A stretch of 64,000 bases of DNA from Candidatus Methylophosphatis roskildensis (GTDB lineage: Bacteria > Pseudomonadota > Gammaproteobacteria > Burkholderiales > Rhodocyclaceae): NCBI GenBank assembly GCA_016708905.1, contig JADJEV010000005.1, positions 1 through 64,000 on the forward strand. Direction: 5' to 3'. How positions within the stretch are numbered: the stretch's first letter is position 1; every line of letters begins with the position of its first letter. Positions 8,625 to 19,335 of the stretch are shown one piece after another. Made by a program: the position numbers and the translations under genes. The notes under the pieces were generated by a model that did not search any database, had not been told where the DNA came from, and saw only the letters and a program-made list of their open reading frames with translations.

Positions 8625-9895
8625 TCAGTGGCTGTCGCTGCTATCGCTCATCGTGTCGAAGTCCCAGATCAGATGGGCGTCGAGCATCAGCCGGTAGCGC
8701 GCCTCGGCGGCATCGAAGCGGGCGATGGTCGCCGCCAGCCGCGCCTCGATCGCCTGGCGGCGGGCCGTCAGCAGCTCGCCCAGCGGGGTTTCGCCCAGCG
8801 CGTAGGCGCGCGACTGCAGGCGGGCGTTGCGCTCGATCCGGTCGGCCACCTGCTGCATGCGCTGCCAGCTTTCGTGCATCGCCAGCGCCTGCGCATGCTG
8901 CGTGGCGATCTCCGCCTCGAGCTTGCGCAGCACCGCGGCCTCGCGTTGGGCGGCCGCCTGGGTCATCGCGCCGGCCGCATCGGCCAGCGCATTGCGACCC
9001 TGGCCCGGAAGCGGAATCGCCAGGCTCAGCCCGACCACGCGCTCGCTGCCGCTGCGCTCGAGGCATAGCGCACACCCACCGTCGGGTCCGGCCGCAGATC
9101 GGCGTCGGCCCGCCGCGCGGTCAATTGCGCCCGCGCCGATTCGTGCCGCGCCAGCATCAGCTCGTGGCTCTCCTGCAGGCTGCGCTCGCGCCAGAACTCG
9201 AACGGCTGCTTGACTGCGGGCGGCCCCACCGTGACCGGTGCCTGTGGCAATTCAATACCGCTGTAGCGGTGTTCGAGTTCGGCCGCCGCCGCGCGCTCAC
9301 GCGCCGCTGCCAGTGCGCGCTGTGCGTCGGCCTGATCGAGTGCGGCGGCAGCCAGCGACTCGTCCAGCCTGGCCGCATCGCCGGCGCGCACCCGCTTCTC
9401 CACCACCCGGAGCTGCTCGCGCAGCACATCCACCTGCGCCTGCCAGTGTTGCGCCTGGGCGCTTTCGCGCAGCCAGGCGAACCAGCCGCGCAGCAGTCCA
9501 CGGCCGGCCTCGTGCAACGCGTCGCCATAGGCTGAACGACCGCGCTCGACCAGCCGGTCGCCGAGTTGCGCGTCGATCTGCGCCTTGCCCGGCAGGCGCA
9601 GCGTGCGTTCGACGCCGACATCCCACTCGCCATAGCGCGCAGCCGTCTCGTCCACCCGGCGCTGCTGCGCGGCGACCCGCAGCGTGGATTCGTAATTGCC
9701 GGCGCGCAGGCGCATGCGGCCGGCCTCGTCGGCACCGAGCTCGGCGCGCGCGGCAAGCACCGAAGGCTGCGACAGCAGCACACGCTCGACCATCGCGGGG
9801 GGCGGCAGGTCGGGCGCCTCGACCGGCACGTCGCCATGCGCCGCAAGCGCACCGAGCGCCAGGCAGAGCGCCATCGCGGCATCCATCGATCTCAT
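8625..9895 (-). CDS. TolC-like outer-membrane component of a heavy-metal RND pump, frameshifted
   Basis: It starts MRSMDAAMALCLALGALAAHG (signal peptide) with GAGG upstream, and carries the two long helical repeats of the OEP family. The first repeat is rich in Glu/Arg/Ala (SVLAARAELGADEAGRMRLRAGNYESTLRVAAQQRR). The second (LADAAGAMTQAAAQREAAVLRKLEAEIATQHAQALAM) lies in another frame after an indel near 9050. It is the last gene of the cusB-cusA-DUF3240-cusC operon and its ATG overlaps the DUF3240 stop as ATGA. It would form the outer-membrane exit duct. Substrate (copper/silver or divalent cations) cannot be told from this subunit. Confidence 0.75.
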
Positions 9896-10203
9896 ACGAA
9901 CCTCCCGAACTCGATCATCGGCACGATCCAGTAGGCGATCTGCGACTTGGCCAGACCAGTCCTCAGATGTGCGACCAGCGCGCGGGCATCTTCCGCGTTC
10001 ATCACCGCCTGCAACCGCACGCGCCGGGCGCGGCCGCGCACTTCCTCGCTCGCACCGCGCAGGCGCACCCCACTGCCCTTGCCCTCGACCTGGGTGATGG
10101 TGAAACCGCTCGCCCACTCGGGGTGACGCAGCAGGTCGTCGACCACCTCCTCTTCGAGCGACTGGGGCAATACCAACGTCAATACACAGTCAAACGCTTT
10201 CAA
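9892..10203 (-). CDS. DUF3240 family, PII-like small protein of the metal-efflux operon
   Basis: This is a 103-residue protein read from a TTG: LKAFDCVLTLVLPQSLEEEVVDDLLRHPEWASGFTITQVEGKGSGVRLRGASEEVRGRARRVRLQAVMNAEDARALVAHLRTGLAKSQIAYWIVPMIEFGRFV. The early strand, GxGxG-like loop and terminal strand pattern suit the small ferredoxin-fold DUF3240 proteins often found in Cus/Czc-type operons. GGAGAC lies just upstream of the TTG. The start overlaps the end of cusA by 14 nt and the stop overlaps the next gene's ATG, so translation is coupled on both sides. A sensor or modulator role for the pump is inference. Confidence 0.6.
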   Translation of the reverse strand: MKAFDCVLTLVLPQSLEEEVVDDLLRHPEWASGFTITQVEGKGSGVRLRGASEEVRGRARRVRLQAVMNAEDARALVAHLRTGLAKSQIAYWIVPMIEFGRFV

Positions 10204-13200
10204 TTTTCGTCTCCCCGATTGCAGCGACCGCGGCATCGACACCGTAGCGGCGATACAGCAAGGGCAGCAGGAACAGCGTCAGCACGGTGGACGTGGAACA
10301 GCCCGCCGATCACCACGATCGCCAACGGACGCTGGATCTCCGAGCCCGGGCCGGTCGCGAACAGCAGCGGCACCAGGCCCCAGGCGGCGATGCTCGCGGT
10401 CATCAGCACCGGGCGCAGGCGGCGCTTCGCACCCTCCACGACGACCTGCGCCAACGGCATGCCCTGGTCGCGCAACTGGTTGAAGTAGGACAGCATGACC
10501 ACGCCATTGAGCACCGCGATGCCGAGCAGCGCGATGAAGCCGACCGAGGCCGGCACCGACAGATATTCGCCAGAGATCCACAGGGCGAAAACGCCGCCGA
10601 TCAGGGCGAACGGAATGTTGGCGAACACCAGCACCGCCTGGCGAACCGAGCCGAAGGTGGCGAACAGCAGGCCGAAAATCAGCAGCAGGGAAATCGGCAC
10701 CACCATCGCCAGCCGCGCCGCGGCCCGCTGCTGGTTCTCGAACTGGCCGCCCCAGGCCGTGCGATAGCCGTCGGGCAGCTTGAGATCAGTCGCGACGCGC
10801 GCTTTGGCCTCCTCGACGAAACCGACCAGGTCGCGGCCGCGCACATTGGCCTGCACCAGCACCATGCGCTCGGCATTCTCGCGGTCAATCTTGACCGGGC
10901 CATCGACACGCTCGAGCCTGGCCACGCTGGCGAGCGCGACGCTGTGCACATCGGGAAGCGTCAGATTGAGCGCGGCGAAGCGCGACGGCGAGTTGCGGAT
11001 GCCCGCGTCGCCGCGCAAGAGCAGCGGCGTGCGCCGCCCCTGCTCGACCACCACCCCGACGGTCTCGCCCTCGATCTGGGCGCGCAGGGCGCGGCCGATG
11101 TCCTCGACGCTGAAGCCCAGCCGGCCCGCAGCCAGCCGGTCGATGACGACGCGGTAATACTGCACGCCCTCGTTCTTCAGGGTCAGCACGTCCTGCGCGC
11201 CGCGCACCGCGCGAATGCTGGCGGCCATCTGCTCGGCCAGCGCGTTGAGCGTGGCCAGCTCGCTGCCGAAGATCTTGATCGCGACGTCGCCACGGGCGCC
11301 GGTGAGCATCTCGGACACCCGCATGTCGATCGGCTGGGTGAAGCCGTAGGCCACACCGGGAAAATCGGCCATCACTGCGCGCAGTTCGTCGAGCAGCCAG
11401 TCCTTGTCGGGATTGCGCCACTCGCTGCGCGGCTTGAGCACCATGAAGGTGTCGGTCTGATTGAGCCCCATCGGATCGAGGCCCAGTTCGTCCGAGCCGG
11501 CGCGCGCGACGATGCGCCTGATCTCAGGCACCCGTTCGAGCACCGCGCGCTGAACCTGCATGTCGATGATCGCGCTCTGCTCGAGACTGATCGAGGGCAG
11601 CTTCTCGAGCTGCATGATCAGGTCGCCCTCGTCCATGCCCGGCATGAAGGTCTTGCCGATCAGGGGTGAACGCCCGCCGTGGCGGCCAGCGCGACCAGCG
11701 CGCCGACCACTACGCTGCGGCCGTGGGCGAGCGACCATTCGAGCAGCGGCGTATAGAGCCGTATCGCCAGGCGTACCAGCCACGGATCCTCGTGTCCGAC
11801 CTTGCCGAGCAGGTAGGAAGCCAGCACCGGAATCACGGTAAGTGACAGTACCAGCGAAGCCGCCAGCGCGAACACGATCGACAGCGCGACCGGAATGAAC
11901 AGCTTGCCCTCGAGCCCCTGCAGCGTGAGCAGGGGCAGGAACACCAGGATGATGATGACGATGCCCGAGACCACCGGCAGGGTGACCTCGCGCACCGCGC
12001 GATACACGATATGCAGCCGGGGCAGCCGGGTGCCGCTGTCGGACTGCGCGTGCGCCAGATGGGTGACGATGTTCTCGACCACCACCACCGCCGCATCGAC
12101 CAGCATGCCGATGGCGATCGCCAGGCCGCCCAGACTCATCAGGTTGGCACTCATGCCGAACTGGCGCATCAGGACGAAGGTGGCCAGTGCCGCCAGCGGC
12201 AGGATCAGCGCCACCACCAGTGCCGCGCGCAGGTTGCCGAGAAACAGCACCAGCAGTATCAGCACCAGCACGATCGCTTCGGCCAGGGCCTTGGAAACCG
12301 TGCCCACCGCCCGTTCGACCAGGCTGCCGCGATCGTAGAACACCTGGGTGGTGACACCGGGCGGCAGGGTCGGCGCGAGTTCCGCCAGCTTGGCGCGCAC
12401 ACCGTCGACCACCTGTTGCGCGTTGGCGCCGCGCAGTCCGAGCACCAGGCCCTGCACCGCCTCTTCGCGCCCGTCCTGGGTCACCGTTCCGTAGCGCGTC
12501 AGACTGCCGATGCGTACCTGGGCCACGTCGCCGACGCGCACCGGCCCGCCGTCGCGGCGCTCGATCACGATCTGGCGCAGATCGTCCAGCGTACGCACGC
12601 TGCCTTCGATCCGCACCACCAGCGCCTCTTCGCCGGCGCCCAGCCGCCCCGCGCCATCGTTGCGATTGTTGGCCTCCAGCGCGGCCTGCAACTGCGCCAT
12701 CGAAACACTGCGCGCGGCCAGCGCGGCCGGGTCGGGCACCACTTCGAAGCTGCGCACCAGGCCGCCGAGCGCGTTCACATCGGCCACACCCGGCAGCGTA
12801 CGCAGCAGCGGCCGGATCACCCAGTCGAGCAGACTGCGCCGCTCGGCGAGCGACAGCGGTCCCTCGACCGTGAACATGAACATCTCGCCCAGCGGCGTGG
12901 TGATCGGCGCCAGACCGCCGCTGGCGCTCGGCGGCAGATCGCGCGCGATGGCGGTCAGGCGCTCGGTCACCTGCTGGCGCGCCCAGTAGATGTCGGTGGC
13001 ATCGTCGAAATCGATCGTGATGTCGGCGATCGCGTACTTGGACACCGAGCGCAGGATCCGCTTGTGCGGTATACCCAGCATCTCGAGTTCGATCGGCGTG
13101 ACGATGCGGCTCTCGACCTCTTCGGGCGTCATGCCGGGCGCCTTCATGATGATCTTGACCTGGGTCGTCGAGACATCCGGAAATGCGTCGATCGGCAACT

Positions 13201-13300
13201 GGCGGAAGGCCATGCTGCCGGCCGCGATCAGCAGCACGCAGAGGCCGAGAATCAGCAACCGCTGGGTCAGGGCGAACTGGACCAGTCGGGCGATCATCAT
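10190..13300 (-). CDS. cusA: Heavy-metal RND efflux permease (CusA/CzcA type), two frameshifts
   Basis: This is the inner-membrane proton-driven pump subunit of about 1036 residues when repaired, the usual length. It begins MMIARLVQFALTQRLLILGLCVLL (TM1), then FPDVSTTQVKI and the periplasmic porter domains. The TM4 segment GMLVDAAVVVVENI holds the Asp and Glu expected for proton relay in the heavy-metal subgroup. Later parts include GKTFMPGMDEGDLIMQLEKLPS and a second TM bundle. One indel lies near 11,675 (between ATAGV-P and LIGKTF). A second, apparently one extra base near 10,288, turns the C-terminus out of frame; removing it gives LFTSTVLTLFLLPLLYRRYG. The start overlaps cusB by 4 nt. Substrate choice between Cu/Ag and Co/Zn/Cd types is undecided. 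Confidence 0.85.
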
Positions 13301-14430
13301 TCGGCCCCGATTCCGCCGAGCCGCGCCTTGAGGGCGGCGATGCCCTTGACGGCGATCCGCTCGTCACCCTTGAAGCTGCCGCTCACGCTGCTGCTGACAC
13401 TGCCCTCGCCGGCAAGCGTGACCGGTGTCGCGGCGAAGCCGGTCGCGGTCTGCACGAACAGCAGCAGGCTGCCTTCGTGACGCACGAGCGCAGTGGTCGG
13501 GACCGAAAACACGGCGCCGTTGGTCGCATCGGCGACGCCGATGCTGGCCTCGACCATCTGCCCGGGATTGAGCGCCGCGCTGCCCGCGGTGATCTCGGCC
13601 CGCACCAGGGCGGTCTGGTTGGCCCCCACGCTGCGGCCGATCGAGACCACGCGGCCGCCGGATTTGGCGGCCGGGACGCTGACCGCCGCGCCGGCCGAAA
13701 TGCGCGCCAGTTTCGCCGCCGGGACCTGAATCTCGAGCCACAGCGGATCGAGTTTCGCCAGCCGAAAGAGCGGTGCGGCGGCCTCGACGCGGCTCCCCAC
13801 GCTGACCATCTGTTCGAGGATCACGCCATCGGCCGGCGCGAGCACGTCGATCGAGGCGCCAACGCCCTTGCCGGCATCGAGCCTGCCCAGCGCAGACTCG
13901 GGTACGCCGGCCATGCGCAGTGCCTGGCGGCGCTCGGCGAGCGCGGCGCCCGCCTCTGCCTGCTGGCCGCGGCTGGTACGCAGCCGGCTCTCGGCGATGA
14001 TCCCGTCGCGAAACAGCGCCTCGTCACGCTGCAGCTTGTCAGCCGCCAGTCGTGCCTGCACCGACGACTGCAGGTAGCCGCGCTGCAGCTCGGCGAGCAT
14101 CGGACTTTGCAGGCGGGCCAGCACCTGGCCCGCCCGGACCGACGCGTTGGCCGCCACCTCGATGCGCCCGATCAGCGCCGCCAGCGGCGCCGAAACCACG
14201 TACATCTGCCGATTCGGCACCACCACCTGGGCGGCCAGGCCGCCCAGTTCGGCCGCCCGTCGCGCGCCGAGCGGCGCCACTTCGATGCCGAGCGCCTTGA
14301 TCTGGGCGGCATTGATGTCGACGTGATCCGCGGCCAGCGCGGGCGCGCCGATGGCGAGCCACAGGCAGATGCCGATGCCGCGTGCGGCACGGTACACGGG
14401 ACGGGTAGGCGAAAATCCGATCGATGCCAT
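13297..14430 (-). CDS. cusB: Periplasmic adaptor of heavy-metal RND pump (CusB type)
   Basis: This 377-residue membrane-fusion protein is intact. It starts MASIGFSPTRPVYRAARGIGICLWLAIGAPALAAD (signal peptide) after GAGGAAAGAGAT. The order is a first beta-barrel/lipoyl half (AELGGLAAQVVVPNRQMYVVSAPLAALIGRIEVAANASVRAGQVLARLQSP), a helical hairpin, the second lipoyl half (APADGVILEQMVSVGSRVEAAAPLF), then beta-barrel and membrane-proximal domains. It links the pump to the outer-membrane channel. No Met-rich N-terminal metal-binding cluster like that of E. coli CusB is visible, so copper specificity is not supported. It is first of the four pump genes, 145 bp after a small His-rich secreted-protein gene. 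Confidence 0.8.
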   Translation of the reverse strand: MASIGFSPTRPVYRAARGIGICLWLAIGAPALAADHVDINAAQIKALGIEVAPLGARRAAELGGLAAQVVVPNRQMYVVSAPLAALIGRIEVAANASVRAGQVLARLQSPMLAELQRGYLQSSVQARLAADKLQRDEALFRDGIIAESRLRTSRGQQAEAGAALAERRQALRMAGVPESALGRLDAGKGVGASIDVLAPADGVILEQMVSVGSRVEAAAPLFRLAKLDPLWLEIQVPAAKLARISAGAAVSVPAAKSGGRVVSIGRSVGANQTALVRAEITAGSAALNPGQMVEASIGVADATNGAVFSVPTTALVRHEGSLLLFVQTATGFAATPVTLAGEGSVSSSVSGSFKGDERIAVKGIAALKARLGGIGAE

Positions 14431-14575
14431 ATCTCTTTCCTCTCGCCCGCCGCTGGATGCGGCCGGCTCGGTCTCGGGCAATGCAAAAGGTGGATTGGCG
14501 CGACCGCCGGCGGATCGCCGATTGGTCAGTGCGCTGCGGGAATGGGCCGGGACCGCCGTGGCGGCTGGCGCCGGA

Positions 14576-14968
14576 TCAGGCGAGTATGGGCGAGGCCCGG
14601 GCAGGCGGGCGGGAAAACCCGATGGCCGGCAACTTCGGCACCGTCGCGCCGGCGCGCGGCGAAACGAGCGTCGAAGCCAGAGCAAGGCGGTCGACCCGCG
14701 GGATCTGGTCGGCCGGCGCATCGACCAGCCGCAGCGACTCGTTGCGTGAGTGCCCGTTGACAGCGTCGATGACGGCGTCGCCGGCTGCGTACAATTGCAG
14801 GCGCATGCCGTCACCACCGATCGCGGGAGCGCCCGCCGCGCCCACCGACAGATGGAAATGGGGCATGCCGGCGGACGACTCGCCCGCATGCGCATGCAGC
14901 AGAGGCGTCAGCCCTTGCAGAAGCGCGAGGAAGGCGAGCAGAAGTAGTGTCAGTCGTTGCCTGAGCAT
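14576..14968 (-). CDS. Small secreted hypothetical protein preceding the metal pump
   Basis: This 130-residue protein starts MLRQRLTLLLLAFLALLQGLTPLLHAHAGES, a clear signal peptide, followed by a short His/Met-containing stretch (LLHAHAG, GMPHFH). The remainder has no domain I recognise. Small His-containing secreted proteins are common at the head of metal-efflux operons, so a periplasmic metal-binding role is plausible but only inferred. It lies 145 bp upstream of cusB on the same strand. Confidence 0.55.
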   Translation of the reverse strand: MLRQRLTLLLLAFLALLQGLTPLLHAHAGESSAGMPHFHLSVGAAGAPAIGGDGMRLQLYAAGDAVIDAVNGHSRNESLRLVDAPADQIPRVDRLALASTLVSPRAGATVPKLPAIGFSRPPARASPILA

Positions 14969-15048
14969 GGATGCGGCGGGGAGCGCGGCCGGAGCCGAGT
15001 TGAGATTAAGTCTAAAAGCGAAAGCTTAACGCAGAATGAATCCGGCCG

Positions 15049-15774
15049 TCAGGCCAGCCAGATCAGCGCGGCCATTCGGCCGGTGACCCGGTCGCGCCGA
15101 TACGAGTAGAAGCGTTCTGCGTCCCGCACCGTGCAGAACTCGCCGCCCGACACGCTGCCGACACCGGCGTGCGCGAGCCGCAGCCGCGCGAGCCGATAGA
15201 TGTCGGCCCGCCATTTGCCCGCCCCGCAGGCGACGAAAGCCTGCGCGGCAGCCGCTTGCGCGGCGATTGCCGCATCGCGCACCTCACCACCGACTTCGAA
15301 GCCGGCGGGCCCGATCGCTGGCCCGAGCCACGCGAGCATGTCTCGCGGAGCAACCTGCATCGCCGCAATCGTCGCTTCGATGACCCCACCGACCAGCCCG
15401 CGCCAGCCAGCGTGGGCGATCCCGATCACCGAGCCGGCGGAATCGGTCAGCAGAATCGGCAGACAGTCGGCCGTCATCACCGCCAGCACCACGCCGGGTG
15501 TGCGCGCGACGCCGGCATCTGCCTGCGGCGCGCCGCGCACGGCTTCCCCCTCGACCACGTCGCTGCCGTGCACCTGCTCGAGCCAGCGCGGCTCGGCTGG
15601 CAGTTCGTGGCGCAACAGCGCCCGGTTCCGCGCGACGGCCGCGGGATCGTCACCGACGTGCGTGGCGAGGTTCATGCTCGAGTAGGGTCCGCTGCTGGCA
15701 CCGCCGCGCCGCGTGGTGACCAGCGCCCGCACGTTCGGCGGTGCCGGCCAGTCCGGGTGTATCCAGTCAGTCAT
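15049..15774 (-). CDS. pgeF: PgeF/YfiH-type multicopper polyphenol oxidase-fold protein
   Basis: The 241-residue protein begins [44 protein letters not shown]. The family motifs follow: [62 protein letters not shown], and a C-terminal [18 protein letters not shown]. The two His (VHGSDV, AHAGWRG) and the Cys (TADCLP) form the metal site. The family cleaves or edits misincorporated peptidoglycan precursors (E. coli PgeF acts on UDP-MurNAc-L-Ser) and has purine nucleoside activity. It overlaps the rluD end by 8 nt (ATGACTGA), the common rluD-pgeF pairing. Intact. Confidence 0.88.
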   Translation of the reverse strand: MTDWIHPDWPAPPNVRALVTTRRGGASSGPYSSMNLATHVGDDPAAVARNRALLRHELPAEPRWLEQVHGSDVVEGEAVRGAPQADAGVARTPGVVLAVMTADCLPILLTDSAGSVIGIAHAGWRGLVGGVIEATIAAMQVAPRDMLAWLGPAIGPAGFEVGGEVRDAAIAAQAAAAQAFVACGAGKWRADIYRLARLRLAHAGVGSVSGGEFCTVRDAERFYSYRRDRVTGRMAALIWLA

Positions 15775-16778
15775 GGCGCGCCGCTGCCGACTCGGCGCGC
15801 AGGCCGTCGAGCAGCGCGGCGAAGTCGGCCGGCAGCGACGCCTGCCATTCCATCGCTGCGCCACTCGCCGGATGGATCAATCCCAGACGCATGGCATGGA
15901 GCGCCTGTCTGGCGAAAGCATCGAGCAATGCCGAACCCGATTTGCGCCTGCCGTAGGTCGGATCGCCGACCAGCGGATGGCCGAGATGGGTCATGCACGC
16001 GGATCTGGTGGGTGCGCCCGGTTTCCAGATCGCATTGAACCAGGGTGGCGCGTGCGAAGCGTTCCAGCGGCGCATAGTGGGTAACGGCGTGACGCCCGGC
16101 GCCGAGAACCGCCATCCTGGTGCGCTGGGTCGGGTGGCGGCCGAGCGCCGCCTCGACGCTGCCACCGCGCTCGACCACGCCATGAACCAGCGCGGCGTAC
16201 TGCCGCCTGACGCTGCGCGCCTGGAGCTGCCGCACCAGGTCGGTTTGCGCCTCGAGGGTCTTGGCCACCACCAGCAGGCCGCTGGTGTCCTTGTCGAGCC
16301 GGTGCACGATGCCCGCCCGCGGCAGCCCGGCAACGCACGGCGCGTGATGCAGCAAGGCGTTGAGCAGAGTGCCCGAGGGCACACCGCTGCCCGGATGCAC
16401 GACCAGCCCCGGCGGCTTGTCGAGCACGATGACGTGGGCATCCTCGAAGAGGATCGACAGGCCGATCGGCTCGGCGCGGTCCGGCCTCGGCACAGCGGCC
16501 TCGGCCTCATGCACCTGCAGACGCTCGCCGCCCCACACCTTGTCCTTGGGATCGCGCGCCGCGCCATCGACCCGGATGCGTCCCTCGCGCAACCAGCCCT
16601 GCAATCGGTTGCGCGAGTGCGCCGGCAGCAGACGCGCGACCGACTGGTCGAGCCGCAGCCCGGCGTGTTCGGCGGGAACAAGCAGTTCCTGCGCGGCAGA
16701 CGAAGCCGGGGCCGCATCGGGGCTTGGGCTATAATCAGCACCTCGATTCGTGACTGGAATACGCGCCGTGGTTTTCAT
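15767..16778 (-). CDS. rluD: RluD-type 23S rRNA pseudouridine synthase, one frameshift
   Basis: This enzyme makes pseudouridines in helix 69 of 23S rRNA. An S4-like N-terminal domain ([35 protein letters not shown]) precedes the catalytic domain with [19 protein letters not shown], where the HRLDKxTSGL Asp is the nucleophile. [11 protein letters not shown] then leads, after an indel near 15,995, to [17 protein letters not shown] in the neighbouring frame. The C-terminus ends [10 protein letters not shown]. The start is uncertain: ATG at 16,778 lies inside the divergent bamD coding region, and no better ATG is present downstream before the S4 domain. Confidence 0.83.
16730..16735 (+). promoter_or_regulatory. 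Candidate -10 box for bamD
   Basis: A perfect TATAAT lies 32 bases before the preferred GTG start of bamD. No strong -35 hexamer is visible at the usual distance. The site is within the 5' part of the divergent rluD frame, so the two genes' control regions overlap. Confidence 0.4.
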
Positions 16779-17571
16779 CAAGCGTAGTTTAGCGGTTGTC
16801 GCCTTCGGGCTGCTCACCGGTTGCGCCGGCTTCTTCGACAAGGTCGACGAGACCGCCGACTGGAACGCACAGAAGCTGTATTCGGAGGCCAAGTCGTCGC
16901 TGTCGGACGGCTCCTACGAACAGGCCATCAAGTACTACGAGAAGCTCGAGGCCAAGTATCCGTATGGCCGCTACGCCCAGCAGGCGCAGCTCGAATCGGC
17001 TTACGCCTATTACAAGAACGCCGACACCGCCCAGGCACTGGCGGCTGCCGATCGCTTCATCAAGCTGCACCCGAATCATCAGAACGTCGATTACGCCTAC
17101 TACTTGCGCGGGCTGATCAACTTCAACGACGGCGAGGGATTCCTGAGTTCCGTTTCGCGGCAGGACGTCTCGGAACGCGATCCGCGCGCGGCGCGCGAGT
17201 CGTTCGACAGTTTCAAGGAACTGACCACCCGCTTTCCCGAGAGCGGCTATGCGGCAGACGCCGAACGGCGCATGGCATTTCTGGTCAACAATCTGGCGCG
17301 CAACGAGGTTCACGTCGCCCGCTACTACTACAAGCGCGGCGCCTACGTGGCGGCCGTCGGCCGGGCGCAATCGGCGATCCAGGACTACCCGCAGGCGCCG
17401 ATCATCGAGGAAGCGATGTTCATCATGGTCAAGGGCTACGACGCTCTCGGCCTGAACGATCTGCGCGATGATGCCGAGCGCGTAATGAAGACGAACTTCC
17501 CGAACAGCGAATACTACGTCAGGGGTCTGGACAAACCGGAACCCTGGTGGAGATTGTGGCAGGCGTATTGA
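16768..17571 (+). CDS. bamD: Outer-membrane assembly lipoprotein BamD
   Basis: BamD is the essential TPR lipoprotein of the BAM complex that inserts beta-barrel proteins. From the GTG at 16,768 the protein reads [25 protein letters not shown], a lipoprotein signal with lipobox LTGC (Cys 19). TPR helices follow: [51 protein letters not shown] and later repeats including [19 protein letters not shown]. At 267 residues it has the normal length and no frameshift. An in-frame GTG at 16,750 is the alternative start, but the chosen one gives a typical short signal. Genes on both sides run on the other strand. Confidence 0.93.
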   Translation: MVFIKRSLAVVAFGLLTGCAGFFDKVDETADWNAQKLYSEAKSSLSDGSYEQAIKYYEKLEAKYPYGRYAQQAQLESAYAYYKNADTAQALAAADRFIKLHPNHQNVDYAYYLRGLINFNDGEGFLSSVSRQDVSERDPRAARESFDSFKELTTRFPESGYAADAERRMAFLVNNLARNEVHVARYYYKRGAYVAAVGRAQSAIQDYPQAPIIEEAMFIMVKGYDALGLNDLRDDAERVMKTNFPNSEYYVRGLDKPEPWWRLWQAY

Positions 17572-17587
17572 ACCGCTTGAGCCGGGC

Positions 17588-18258
17588 CTAGCCGACGCCC
17601 CACGCGGCGCATTTGCGTTCCATCGTCTTGCGCGAGATTCCCAGGCGCCGTGCCGCTTCCGACTTGTTGCCGGCGCAGGCCGTGAGCACATCGAGAATGT
17701 GGCGCTTCTCCACCTCGTCCAGCGCAAGCTCACCGCCAGCCGGCACGGCATCGGGCAGCAGCGAAGCCGGCGGCAGCAGATCGAGCGGAAAGTAGCCGAG
17801 AATCAGGGAACGCTCGACCAGGTTTCTCAGCTCGCGCACGTTGCCCGGCCAGTCGTAGCGTTGCAACTGGCCGACGGTCTCCGAATCGAGGTGGATCGGC
17901 GGCACGCCCAGTTGCACCTGCAACTGGGCGAGGAAGTGCCGGGTCAGCGGCAGCACGTCCTCGCGCCGTTCGGCCAGCGCCGGAATGCGGATGTTCACCA
18001 CGTCGAGCCGGTAAAAGAGATCGGCGCGAAATCGACCGGCCTTCACTTCATCCGACAGATTGCGGTTGGTCGAAGCGATGATGCGGATATCGACCGGGAT
18101 CTCGCGCGACGAGCCGACCGGGCGGATCATCCGCTCCTCGATCACCCGCAGCAGCTTGGTCTGCATGGCCAGCGGCAACTCGGCGATTTCGTCGAGAAAC
18201 AGCGTGCCGCCCTGGGCGTAGTAGAACAGGCCATTGTGTGCATCGGCCGCCCCGGTGA
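17588..18258 (-). pseudogene. NtrC-type response regulator, C-terminal half (split by IS)
   Basis: It encodes the second part of the sigma-54 activator: TGAADAHNGLFYYAQGGTLFLDEIAELPLAMQTKLLRVIEERMIRPVGSS (Walker B as LFLDEI), RIIASTNRNL, FRADLFYRLDVVNIRIPALAERREDV, YDWPGNVRELRNLVERSL, and a Fis-type HTH (GNKSEAARRLGISRKTMERK). The 9-bp sequence CCCCGGTGA at 18250-18258 is repeated at 21071-21079 on the far side of the IS. Removing the IS and one copy restores an uninterrupted 472-residue frame across KGAFTG-AADAHNG. The gene was therefore whole before the insertion. Confidence 0.9.
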
Positions 18259-18405
18259 CAGTGCCGACGCACATGTGCTGAAACCCTGATGCTACAAGGG
18301 GTGGGAGCGCGGGCAAAAATATTTTCTTCGCGAAAGGGCTGGACAGCCGGATTTCGGTCTTGGATAATCGAGCGTGAGCCAACACGCCTTAAGGGCTTTC
18401 ACGCG

Positions 18406-19335
18406 ATGTTCCAATCTGATGGGTTGAACCTGTGGCAAGGCAATCGCGAGATTGGCGCAGAAGATATTGCCTACATCCGCACTCTGATAGAGCGCTTTCC
18501 CAGGTTGGCGCGCTCGGAATTGGCTGACACGCTGTGCGAACATCTGGGGTGGCTCACGCCGGCGGGTGCGCCCAAGAAAGAGGCTTGCAGGAAGTTGCTG
18601 GCGCGCCTGGAAGCGGGCGGCGAGATTCGTCTGCCGGCGCGGCGCACACAGGGCGGCGACCAGACGAGCGGGCGGGACAGGGCAGCAACGCCCAGCGTGC
18701 CGATTGTCTCGGGTGAGTCGGTGCAGTGCACGTTGGCGCAGCTTGGGCCGGTGCGCTTGCGCCTGCTTGGGCAGGCGCACGATGTGGCGCAGTGCAATGC
18801 CTATGTCGAGCGCTTTCATCCGCTGGGCTACCACAAGCCGTTTGGCTATTGGGCGCGCTACCGCATTGAGGCCGCCGATCGAAGCCTGGGCTATCTGCTG
18901 CTGTGTGGCGCGGCCAGGGCAATCGAGCCGCGTGATCGCTGGATCGGCTGGAGTGCGCGCCAGCGCCTGGCGAACCTGCCCTGGGTGGTCAACAATAATC
19001 GTTTCCTGGTGTTTCCCTGGGTGCGGATCGAGCACTTGGCCAGCCATGTGCTGGGCCAGCTGGCACGCCAGTTGGCCGATGACTGGCAGGCGTGCTGGGG
19101 ATACCGGCCGCTGCTGCTGGAGAGCTTTGTCGATCCGGCGCACTATCGCGGCACCTGCTACCGCGGCGCCGGCTGGCAGTTGCTGGGGCACACCAGCGGT
19201 CGCGGTTTGGCGCGCCCCGGCAAGCACTATCACAGCTCTGCCAAGCTGATCTTCGTCAAAGCGCTGCAGGCGCAGTGCCGTCGCCTGCTGTGCTGCGATC
19301 AACTCCAGGAAAGGCACGAACCATGGGCAAAGTGA
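18406..19335 (+). CDS. DUF4338 (DruA-like) IS accessory protein, copy 1
   Basis: This 309-residue protein starts MFQSDGLNLWQGNREIGAED after a short leader. An N-terminal helical segment resembles a winged helix (LIERFPRLARSELADTLCEHLGW, then PKKEACRKLLARLEAGGEI). The conserved DUF4338 core follows: LGPVRLRLLGQ, ERFHPLGYHKPFGYWARYRI, LGYLLLCGAARAIEPRDRWIGWSA, NNNRFLVFPWVRIEHLASHVLG, and GWQLLGHTSGRGLARPGKHYH. DUF4338 includes DruA of the Druantia anti-phage system. Here the gene is clearly part of an IS, so it more likely assists transposition, which is inference. Its stop overlaps the transposase start by 13 nt. Identical to the product at 24623-25552. Confidence 0.75.
   Translation: MFQSDGLNLWQGNREIGAEDIAYIRTLIERFPRLARSELADTLCEHLGWLTPAGAPKKEACRKLLARLEAGGEIRLPARRTQGGDQTSGRDRAATPSVPIVSGESVQCTLAQLGPVRLRLLGQAHDVAQCNAYVERFHPLGYHKPFGYWARYRIEAADRSLGYLLLCGAARAIEPRDRWIGWSARQRLANLPWVVNNNRFLVFPWVRIEHLASHVLGQLARQLADDWQACWGYRPLLLESFVDPAHYRGTCYRGAGWQLLGHTSGRGLARPGKHYHSSAKLIFVKALQAQCRRLLCCDQLQERHEPWAK

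Noticed and set aside
12011..13480. 489-codon frame antisense to cusA and cusB
   Set aside because: The sense strand encodes a clear RND permease and adaptor. The antisense product is Arg/His/Gln-rich without motifs.
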